Shown: piece after piece, positions 1 to 5,199 of the stretch | Layout: each line of letters opens with the position of its first letter | Position numbering within the stretch: position 1 is the stretch's first letter | NCBI GenBank assembly: GCA_902489185.1 | Contig: CABTZC010000133.1 | Span: 1 to 6,155 of the forward strand | Origin: an uncultured Brevibacterium sp. | GTDB taxonomy: Bacteria; Actinomycetota; Actinomycetes; Actinomycetales; Brevibacteriaceae | Length of the DNA stretch: 6,155 bases | Direction of reading: 5' to 3' | The notes under the pieces: generated by a model | The model's input: the letters and a program-made list of their open reading frames with translations, nothing else | What the model was told of the DNA's origin: nothing | Databases searched by the model: none | Translations under genes and position numbers: made by a program

Positions 1-127
1 GTCATTGTGTTGGGTAAACACCCCTTTTGTTCGTTTTGTTCACGTTTTCGAGCCAAAATCGGCACGTTACTCTACACAACTCACGGAAAACCGCGGACTC
101 ATGTAGACAAACGAACATAACCAGCCC
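1..127. other. Non-coding stretch left of the epimerase-like gene
   Basis: No convincing gene lies here. The stretch is A/T-richer than its surroundings and T-rich on the plus strand around 25-48. Two small symmetries are visible. GTGTT (7-11) and AACAC (17-21) can form a 5-bp hairpin followed by a C/T-rich run on the plus strand. TGTTCGTTT (28-36) is the exact inverse of AAACGAACA (109-117). The first could be a weak terminator for a rightward gene lying outside the window. No strong terminator for the leftward gene ending at 128 is visible. No promoter is clear enough to call. Confidence 0.4.
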
Positions 128-1039
128 CTACCGCGAAGCACCTTCCCTCCCAGACATGCATTCCTTAAGAGCAACATCCAGGCTCGTCACCAGAAGATCG
201 GCCAGTATTCCTGTGTGAAGAACGTGTGGCGAGTCCCACAAGTACCTCTGGTTGTGTAGTTCGCGGAAGGTTTGCGAAAACACGCCCGCCGCCTTCATCA
301 CAGTCCAGGGAATCTGGAACGCCCCAGACGTTTCAGGTTTAGAAGCCACTCGCGCAAACGCACGAGCCAACTCAACTTGTGACACAGGAGCAAGCGCCGG
401 CGCATGAACTACAGACGGCAGGTCATGCGCGTTTTCAACCGCATACATCATTCCACGGACCAGATCGGGGATATACGTAATACTCCGAGGCGCCCTCACG
501 TCACCCATACCAAGCGGGCGGCGACCTTTCATCACGCGATCAAACACCAGCTGATGAAACACCGCCCCAGCCAATGACGCAGTGGGACCAATGAGATCCG
601 CGGCAACAACGGACACGGTCCTGCCACCGCACGCCTCACGGTTGCGTAGCAGTTGAGCTCGCACTTCTCCTAAAGGCGACGCTGGCTCAACTGGGTCCCC
701 TTCCTTCAGCTCCTGCGCTCCGGTCCCCCACGCATACACGGACTCGGGGAAAACCACCGGAACGCCACCAGCCCATTCGAGCAATTGTTTCTCGCGCGGA
801 ATCAGCGCGTCCCGCCAGGCGTGCGCACTGTACGGCGCGTGCATACAGTTAAACACCCCGTCGAACCCGCCCGAGCTCAGCTCAGGAAGCACTTCCCGCA
901 CATCACCCTGAATAACCTCGACTCCCCTGCACTGCGCCATACCTGACCGCTTCACGACCGTGACGCGATCCCCACGCTCAGTCAGCTGCCGAACAAGCTC
1001 CTGCCCAATCTGGCCGTACCCAACCACCAAATACTTCAT
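128..1039 (-). CDS. Atypical SDR-type NAD(P)-binding epimerase/reductase-like protein
   Basis: A 303-residue cytosolic protein of the NAD-dependent epimerase/dehydratase group. The N-terminus is a Rossmann fold: a beta strand followed by GYGQIG (residues 7-12), then QGD (44-46), where such proteins usually contact the adenine. RSITYIPDL in the second half is typical of extended SDR proteins. The canonical YxxxK catalytic pair is missing: the equivalent stretch, SPLGEVRA (about 121-128), has Leu and Arg. It may therefore bind a nucleotide cofactor without classical SDR chemistry, or belong to a subfamily using other residues. The ATG at 1039 is chosen because GGAGG (1045-1049) lies 5 bases before it; the in-frame GTG at 1051 would place that site inside the gene. 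It diverges from tetR, and one copy of the shared operator lies over its likely transcription start, so TetR repression is likely. The substrate is unknown. Family is fairly sure; function is not. Confidence 0.85.
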   Translation of the reverse strand: MKYLVVGYGQIGQELVRQLTERGDRVTVVKRSGMAQCRGVEVIQGDVREVLPELSSGGFDGVFNCMHAPYSAHAWRDALIPREKQLLEWAGGVPVVFPESVYAWGTGAQELKEGDPVEPASPLGEVRAQLLRNREACGGRTVSVVAADLIGPTASLAGAVFHQLVFDRVMKGRRPLGMGDVRAPRSITYIPDLVRGMMYAVENAHDLPSVVHAPALAPVSQVELARAFARVASKPETSGAFQIPWTVMKAAGVFSQTFRELHNQRYLWDSPHVLHTGILADLLVTSLDVALKECMSGREGASR

Positions 1040-1044
1040 TTCGC

Positions 1045-1049
1045 CCTCC
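1045..1049 (-). promoter_or_regulatory. Ribosome binding site of the epimerase-like gene
   Basis: GGAGG on the minus strand, 5 bases before ATG 1039. It decides the start: the alternative GTG at 1051 overlaps this site and has no Shine-Dalgarno sequence of its own. Confidence 0.75.
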
Positions 1050-1055
1050 ACAATT

Positions 1056-1074
1056 TAGCGAACACCGTTCACAT
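1056..1074. promoter_or_regulatory. TetR operator copy 1 (imperfect palindrome)
   Basis: The arms TAGCGAAC (1056-1063) and GTTCACAT (1067-1074) surround ACC, centred on 1065. Bases 1060-1073, GAACACCGTTCACA, are identical to 1105-1118 in copy 2. The left arm is degenerate, so this is probably the weaker site. It overlaps the likely -10 and start point of the leftward gene, a classic repressor position. The assignment to the adjacent TetR rests on the shared motif, its symmetry and its position in the divergent gap. Confidence 0.75.
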
Positions 1075-1100
1075 AATTAACCTACCCCACCCATCCACAA
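1073..1100 (-). promoter_or_regulatory. Candidate promoter of the epimerase-like gene
   Basis: On the minus strand, TTGTGG (1095-1100) and AATTAT (1073-1078) are separated by 16 bases and fit a weak -35/-10 pair. Transcription would start near 1066, giving a leader of about 27 bases. The pair is flanked by the two operators, one at the start point and one immediately upstream of the -35. The hexamers match consensus only partly. Confidence 0.4.
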
Positions 1101-1119
1101 TTGTGAACACCGTTCACAA
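1101..1119. promoter_or_regulatory. TetR operator copy 2 (perfect palindrome)
   Basis: TTGTGAAC (1101-1108) and GTTCACAA (1112-1119) are perfect 8-bp inverted arms around ACC, centred on 1110. The length and symmetry are typical for a TetR dimer. It shares 14 bases with copy 1 and lies 45 bp from it, centre to centre. It sits 33-51 bp before the tetR ATG. If the message is leaderless, that places it over the -35 region of tetR, suggesting autorepression. Confidence 0.8.
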
Positions 1120-1151
1120 AAAATCACCACAACCTTTGCCACACTGTGTAC

Positions 1152-1829
1152 ATGACCACTCGAAAGCCCCACGCGGAGTCACGCACCCAGATGCGCAACG
1201 GCATCATCACGCACGGCACGCGACTTCTCGAAAAGCATGGGCACGCAGGACTGTCACTTCGCGAAGTCGCACGGTCCATGGGCGTCGCTCCTTCTGCGCT
1301 GTATCGACACGTGAAAAACCGCGACGAACTCCTCACCGTTCTCCTCGTCGAATCGTTTAACCGCGTAGCGGACCACGTCGAGAAAGCGACGCGCACCTCC
1401 ACAACACCCCACGCTCGCCTTCACGCACTCACTCACGCGCTACTCGAATGGGCGCAAAGCCACCCGCACCAGTGGGCCCTTATGTATGGCACACCGGTCC
1501 CCAACTACGCCGCACCTGCAGAGTCCACTACCGAACCTGGCACCCGAGTCCTCACCCTGTTCGTCCGCACGGTCGCTGATTTAAACCTCGGGACGGTACC
1601 TGCCACACCCGCACTTACAGAAGAACTCGCCCGAGGTGCCACAGATCTGGGCGCGGATATGTCGCCTGAGTGCGCACCGGGTGCGGTGCTTGCCTGGACG
1701 TCTCTCATTGGCCTGATTAACGCGGTTCAGTTCGGCCAGCTTGGCCCGGAACTTACTGACCTTGGCAGCGATCTGCTCGATTCGTGGCTACGAAATTTAC
1801 TTGGCGGCCGAACAGGCCGTACTCTCTGA
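1152..1829 (+). CDS. TetR/AcrR-family transcriptional regulator, WHG domain
   Basis: A 225-residue DNA-binding repressor. Residues about 13-60 form the TetR N-terminal domain, with the helix-turn-helix at about 34-53 (LSLREVARSMGVAPSALYRHV) ending in the usual ALYRHVKNRDELL pattern. The rest is a ligand-sensing and dimerisation domain of the WHG type, shown by HPHQWALMYGTPVPNYAAP (about 104-122). Length is normal for the family. No Shine-Dalgarno sequence precedes ATG 1152 or the alternative GTG 1146, which fits a leaderless mRNA, common in actinobacteria. Two copies of a TetR-like palindrome lie between it and the divergent epimerase-like gene, so it probably represses both. The TPP-enzyme gene starts 48 bp downstream on the same strand and may share its transcript. 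The inducer is unknown. Confidence 0.93.
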   Translation: MTTRKPHAESRTQMRNGIITHGTRLLEKHGHAGLSLREVARSMGVAPSALYRHVKNRDELLTVLLVESFNRVADHVEKATRTSTTPHARLHALTHALLEWAQSHPHQWALMYGTPVPNYAAPAESTTEPGTRVLTLFVRTVADLNLGTVPATPALTEELARGATDLGADMSPECAPGAVLAWTSLIGLINAVQFGQLGPELTDLGSDLLDSWLRNLLGGRTGRTL

Positions 1830-1867
1830 TGTGACACACTCCACTTTTGCCCCATATCTATTGAGAC

Positions 1868-1873
1868 AAGGAG
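1868..1873 (+). promoter_or_regulatory. Ribosome binding site of the TPP-enzyme gene
   Basis: AAGGAG lies 4 bases before ATG 1878 and supports this start. Upstream, GTGACA (1831-1836) followed after 18 bases by TATCTA (1855-1860) could be a weak promoter inside the gap after tetR, but the -10 is poor. Read-through from tetR is equally possible. Confidence 0.8.
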
Positions 1874-1877
1874 AACC

Positions 1878-3431
1878 ATGAACGGTGCGCACAGCCTGAC
1901 GCAAACCCTGCTCGCCAACGGTGTCGACACGGTGTTTGCAAACCCGGGAACCTCGGAAATGCACTTCGTTGCAGCACTCGATGACACCCCGGAAATCAAC
2001 TGCATCTTGGGCCTGTTCGAAGGCGTAGTCACCGGAGCCGCCGACGGTTACGCGCGCATGAAGGACACACCGGCAGCAACGCTCCTCCACCTGGGCCCCG
2101 GCCTGGCAAACGGACTGTCCAACCTGCACAACGCGATCCGCGCTCAGTCCCCGATCGTCAACGTCATTGGCGACCACGCGATCTACCACCGCCAGTACGA
2201 CGCCCCGCTCACCTCGGACGTTGAAGGCGCCGCACGCCCGTTCAGCCACTGGGTGCGCACCACCGCGAACGCCGACTCCGTCTCCCACGACACGGCCGCC
2301 GCAATCGCCGCGTCACTGACCAACCCGGGCCAGATCGCCTCGCTCATCCTGCCTGCCGACTCCGCATGGAACCCTGTGGAGAACCAGCAGGAACCAGAAA
2401 AGGCATTCGTGCCGGCCGCCGGAATCCCTGCAGACGACATCATCGAAGGCGCAGCAGCTGCCCTCAAGAAAGCCAAAAACCCAGCAATTCTCCTGGGCAA
2501 GAACGCTCTGCGCGAAGTCCCGTTGCGCAGCGCGGGCCTGATCGCAGAAGCAACCGGCGCTGACCTGCTGTGCCCCAACATGGTCGCACGCGTCACCCAG
2601 GGTGCTGGCCGCGTGCCAGTCAAGCGCGTCCCGTACGCCACCCCTGCCGCCGTTGACTTCCTCAAGGACTACGACCTGCTGGTCCTGGTAGGGTCGAAGG
2701 CCCCAGTAGGGTTCTTCGCCTACCCCAACCGCCCCAGCGCGCTCACTCCCCCAGCCATGCACGTGGTGGAACTCGCCCAGCCACGCCACGACCTCACGGC
2801 CTCACTTGAGGCCCTGGTCACAGCGGTAGGCGCAGACACTGCGAAAGAGGCGACGACCTCGGCGCTGGACCTGCCCGACCTACCCACCGGCTCCATCACA
2901 AAAGAAAAGCTGGGCGACCTGTTGGCCAACGTGATTCCGGAAAACGGCATCGTGGTCGACGAAAGCATCACCACCGGTTTCACGTTCTTCTCCACCGCAG
3001 CCACCGCCCAACCGCACGACTACATGCTTGGAACCGGCGGGTCTATTGGCTACGCGCTCCCCACGGCAGCCGGCGCGGCGGTGGTCTGCCCAGACCGCAA
3101 GGTGATCTGCCTGGAGTCCGACGGCTCCGGCATGTACATGCCACAGTCGCTGTGGACGTACGCGCGTGAGGGCCTGGACATCGTGGTCGTGATCTTCTCG
3201 AACCGCAAGTACCAGATCCTGCGCGACGAAATGCGCAACGTGGGCGCCGACTTTGGCGGCCCACGCGCAGAAGCCCTCATGGACCTCACCAACCCCACAA
3301 TCGACTGGGTGTCACTGGCCACATCGATGGGTGTGGACGGTCAGGCCGTGGACAACATGGACGACCTCGCCACCGCCTTCCGCACAGGCCTGGACGCGCA
3401 AGGCCCGTACCTCATCGAAGTCGTGATGTAA
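1878..3431 (+). CDS. Thiamine-diphosphate-dependent enzyme, acetolactate synthase-like / benzoylformate decarboxylase-like
   Basis: A 517-residue cytosolic TPP enzyme with the normal three-part layout: pyrimidine-binding domain (about 1-165), central domain (about 185-320) and pyrophosphate-binding domain (about 345-515). The catalytic Glu is E48 in LFEG. The TPP/Mg motif is SDGSG (414-418) with N442 in FSN, so D415 and N442 are the likely metal ligands; the usual first Gly of GDG is Ser. S26 (PGTSE) and H71 (LLHLGPG) align by eye with Ser26 and His70 of benzoylformate decarboxylase, and the chain ends in GPYLIEVVM as that family does. The FAD-contact FDDRVTG and the MVRQWQ segment of true acetohydroxyacid synthase, both present in IlvB here, are absent. 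No regulatory subunit gene is adjacent. A 2-keto acid decarboxylase or lyase role is inferred; the substrate is unknown. It follows tetR and converges with ilvC. The class is sure; an acetolactate synthase function is doubtful. Confidence 0.92.
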   Translation: MNGAHSLTQTLLANGVDTVFANPGTSEMHFVAALDDTPEINCILGLFEGVVTGAADGYARMKDTPAATLLHLGPGLANGLSNLHNAIRAQSPIVNVIGDHAIYHRQYDAPLTSDVEGAARPFSHWVRTTANADSVSHDTAAAIAASLTNPGQIASLILPADSAWNPVENQQEPEKAFVPAAGIPADDIIEGAAAALKKAKNPAILLGKNALREVPLRSAGLIAEATGADLLCPNMVARVTQGAGRVPVKRVPYATPAAVDFLKDYDLLVLVGSKAPVGFFAYPNRPSALTPPAMHVVELAQPRHDLTASLEALVTAVGADTAKEATTSALDLPDLPTGSITKEKLGDLLANVIPENGIVVDESITTGFTFFSTAATAQPHDYMLGTGGSIGYALPTAAGAAVVCPDRKVICLESDGSGMYMPQSLWTYAREGLDIVVVIFSNRKYQILRDEMRNVGADFGGPRAEALMDLTNPTIDWVSLATSMGVDGQAVDNMDDLATAFRTGLDAQGPYLIEVVM

Positions 3432-3471
3432 CGCAAGGTCAACCGCCGCCGAGGTGTCAGCGCCCCCGCGC

Positions 3472-3498
3472 GCCCGGCACCCCGGCCTGCCCGGCACC
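3472..3498. repeat. Short direct repeat in the convergent gap
   Basis: GCCCGGCACC occurs at 3472-3481 and again at 3489-3498 in a C-rich, low-complexity stretch after the TPP-enzyme gene. No hairpin strong enough to be a terminator for that gene was found here. It may be only composition bias. Confidence 0.4.
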
Positions 3499-3530
3499 TC
3501 CCGCGCCAAAGCGGAAGCGGAAACGCAGGC

Positions 3531-3569
3531 GAAAACACCTGTGGCCCTCAGCATTGAGCTGAGGGCCAC
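3531..3569 (-). terminator. Rho-independent terminator of ilvC / ilvBNC
   Basis: Perfect 12-bp inverted arms, 3541-3552 (GTGGCCCTCAGC) and 3558-3569, surround a 5-base loop. On the minus strand the stem is followed by AGGTGTTTTC, which includes a four-T run at 3532-3535. It starts 27 bases after the ilvC stop. On the plus strand the stem is followed by AAGCGTCG with no T-tract, so it is a proper intrinsic terminator only for ilvC, though it could slow plus-strand transcripts from the TPP-enzyme gene. Confidence 0.88.
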
Positions 3570-3596
3570 AAGCGTCGCAAGGGCAAGCGCTACGGG

Positions 3597-4625
3597 TTAG
3601 CGCGCAGCGGTGCCTTCGGTGTAGTCGTCGTCGGAGTCCTTGAGCCATGCGAACATCTTGCGCAGTTCGCGGCCGGTGGCCTCGATTGGGTGCTGTTCTT
3701 CCTTAGCACGCAGTTCGTTGAATTCCTTTGCGCCGTTCTTCTGGTCGTCCATGAAGCGCTTGGCGAAGGAACCGTTCTGAATGTCGTCCAGAACAGCCTT
3801 CATGGAAGCCTTGACTTCTGGAGTGATGACACGTGGACCGGACACGTAGTCACCGTATTCTGCGGTGTCGGAGCAGGACCAGCGCTGCTTAGCGATTCCA
3901 CCTTCAACCATGAGGTCGACGATGAGCTTGAGTTCGTGCAGAACCTCGAAGTATGCGATCTCGGGCTGGTATCCAGCTTCGGTCAGGGTTTCAAAACCGG
4001 CCTGAACCAGGTGCGAAACACCACCGCACAGCACGGCCTGTTCACCGAACAGGTCGGTTTCGGTTTCTTCCGTGAACGTGGTCTTGATTCCACCTGCGCG
4101 CAGTCCACCGATTGCCTTGGCGTAGGACAGCACGGTGTCCCATGCGCTTCCGGTTTCGTCCTTTTCAACAGCGACAAGCACGGGGACACCTCGGCCGTCA
4201 ACAAACTCACGGCGCACAATGTGGCCGGGGCCCTTAGGCGCAACCATGATGACGTCCACGCCTTCAGGAGCCTGGATGTAGCCAAAGCGGATGTTGAAAC
4301 CGTGACTGAACACCAGGGTCTTACCGGCGGAAAGCTTGTCTTTAATTTCGTTGTCGTAGATGTCGGCCTGAACCTGGTCGGGAGCAAGGATGACAACGAC
4401 GTCAGCCCAGTCGGCAACCTCTCCTGGGGTTCCAACTTCGAAGCCCTGCGCGGCGGCCTTGTCACGGCTCTTTGAACCTTCAGCAAGACCAATACGAACG
4501 TCAACACCTGAGTCGCGAAGGCTCAGTGCGTGTGCGTGGCCCTGGCTTCCGAATCCAACTACGGCAACTTTCTTACCCTGGATGACTGACAGGTCTGCAT
4601 TGTCGTCGTAATAACGCTCTACCAT
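3597..4625 (-). CDS. ilvC: Ketol-acid reductoisomerase (NADP+), class I
   Basis: A 342-residue cytosolic enzyme that rearranges and reduces 2-acetolactate and 2-aceto-2-hydroxybutyrate to the dihydroxy acids, the second common step to valine and isoleucine. The N-terminal Rossmann domain carries VVGFGSQGHAHALSLRDSG (22-40). The EGSKSR loop (49-54) has serines suited to the NADPH phosphate. SHGFNIRFG (107-115) holds the conserved His108. The C-terminal knotted domain has the Mg ligands D191 and E195 (DLFGEQ) and E227 and E231 (FEVLHELK), and the substrate-binding CSDTAEYGDY segment. Length fits the short class I form. ATG 4625 is chosen because AAGGAG (4631-4636) lies 5 bases before it and MVERYYDDNADL is the family start; the open frame continuing to 4850 overlaps ilvN and is not coding. 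It is the last gene of ilvBNC, 58 bp after ilvN, and is followed by a strong terminator. Confidence 0.98.
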   Translation of the reverse strand: MVERYYDDNADLSVIQGKKVAVVGFGSQGHAHALSLRDSGVDVRIGLAEGSKSRDKAAAQGFEVGTPGEVADWADVVVILAPDQVQADIYDNEIKDKLSAGKTLVFSHGFNIRFGYIQAPEGVDVIMVAPKGPGHIVRREFVDGRGVPVLVAVEKDETGSAWDTVLSYAKAIGGLRAGGIKTTFTEETETDLFGEQAVLCGGVSHLVQAGFETLTEAGYQPEIAYFEVLHELKLIVDLMVEGGIAKQRWSCSDTAEYGDYVSGPRVITPEVKASMKAVLDDIQNGSFAKRFMDDQKNGAKEFNELRAKEEQHPIEATGRELRKMFAWLKDSDDDYTEGTAAR

Positions 4626-4630
4626 TGCTT

Positions 4631-4636
4631 CTCCTT
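4631..4636 (-). promoter_or_regulatory. Ribosome binding site of ilvC
   Basis: AAGGAG on the minus strand, 5 bases before ATG 4625. It decides the start against the long upstream open frame. Confidence 0.85.
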
Positions 4637-4657
4637 GTTTTTGTGCGTGTGTTTTTG

Positions 4658-4663
4658 AGTATA
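4658..4663 (-). promoter_or_regulatory. Candidate -10 of an internal ilvC promoter
   Basis: TATACT on the minus strand (five of six bases match TATAAT) lies in the 58-bp ilvN-ilvC gap. A start near 4651 would give a leader of about 26 bases containing the AAGGAG site. No good -35 is seen 17 bases upstream (TAAACC). An extra promoter ahead of ilvC is known in the ilvBNC operon of Corynebacterium glutamicum, so one here is plausible by analogy. Confidence 0.4.
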
Positions 4664-4683
4664 TGGGGTTGTACGAGGTTGGT

Positions 4684-5199
4684 TTAGTTCCGCAGGGCCT
4701 TGTCCGAAATGGACTTGCCGCCGCGTCCAATTGCCACGGTTCCTGATTGCACGATTTCTCTGATTCCAAACGGTTCGAGCACCCGTCGCAGCGCGTCAAT
4801 CTTGGACTTTTCGCCCGTTGCTTCAATACACACTGCGTCAGCTGACACATCGATGATGTGGGCGCGGAACAGTTCGCATGTGCTGGCGATTTGTGCTCGC
4901 GCTTGTGGATCAGCTTTGACCTTGAAGATCACGTGGGCGCGCCTGACGGATTGTTCGGGCTCCAGCTCCACGATCTTGATGACGTTGATCAGCTTGTTGA
5001 GCTGTTTCGTCACCTGTTCAAGGGGCGTATCGCGGACGTCAACCACGACCGTGATACGGGAAATCTCTTCAATTTCTGTTGTTCCCACTGCCAGGGAATC
5101 AATGTTGAAACCGCGACGGGCTAGCAACCCGGTGAAGCGCGTGAGCGCGCCGGGTTTGTTTTCAATCAGAACCGAAAGGGTATGGCGGCTCACTGTCAC
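4684..5199 (-). CDS. ilvN: Acetolactate synthase small (regulatory) subunit
   Basis: The 171-residue regulatory subunit of acetohydroxyacid synthase. It binds the catalytic IlvB subunit, raises its activity and usually confers feedback inhibition by valine. Residues about 6-80 are an ACT domain, with TLSVLIENKPGALTRFTGLL (7-26) and RRGFNIDSLAVG, the usual effector-binding region. The second half (about 90-160) is the conserved small-subunit C-terminal domain, ending GTVAIGRGGKSI. Length is normal for the short actinobacterial form. The GTG start at 5199 overlaps the ilvB stop (GTGA) and has GGAGG 4 bases upstream; a second in-frame GTG at 5193 would shorten it by two residues with a looser spacing of 10. 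The open frame upstream to 5289 is inside ilvB and not coding. The overlap implies translational coupling, suiting a fixed subunit ratio. Confidence 0.97.
   Translation of the reverse strand: MTVSRHTLSVLIENKPGALTRFTGLLARRGFNIDSLAVGTTEIEEISRITVVVDVRDTPLEQVTKQLNKLINVIKIVELEPEQSVRRAHVIFKVKADPQARAQIASTCELFRAHIIDVSADAVCIEATGEKSKIDALRRVLEPFGIREIVQSGTVAIGRGGKSISDKALRN

Noticed and set aside
38..43. GTTCAC as a third TetR operator
   Set aside because: Only one half-site is present; the partner arm GTGAAC is missing at the right distance.
27..218. Small plus-strand frame at the left edge
   Set aside because: It overlaps the end of the epimerase-like gene antisense, has no ribosome binding site and no recognisable protein features.
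1805..1819. CGGCC-GAACA-GGCCG hairpin at the end of tetR as a terminator
   Set aside because: It lies within the coding sequence, the stem is only 5 bp, and no T-tract follows.
3690..4475. Long plus-strand open frame (261 codons) opposite ilvC
   Set aside because: It lies entirely antisense to a clear ilvC, its product resembles no known fold, and such shadow frames are common opposite G+C-rich genes.
4626..4850. N-terminal extension of ilvC
   Set aside because: The frame is open by chance across the gap and the end of ilvN. The family start MVERYYDDN with its AAGGAG site is at 4625.
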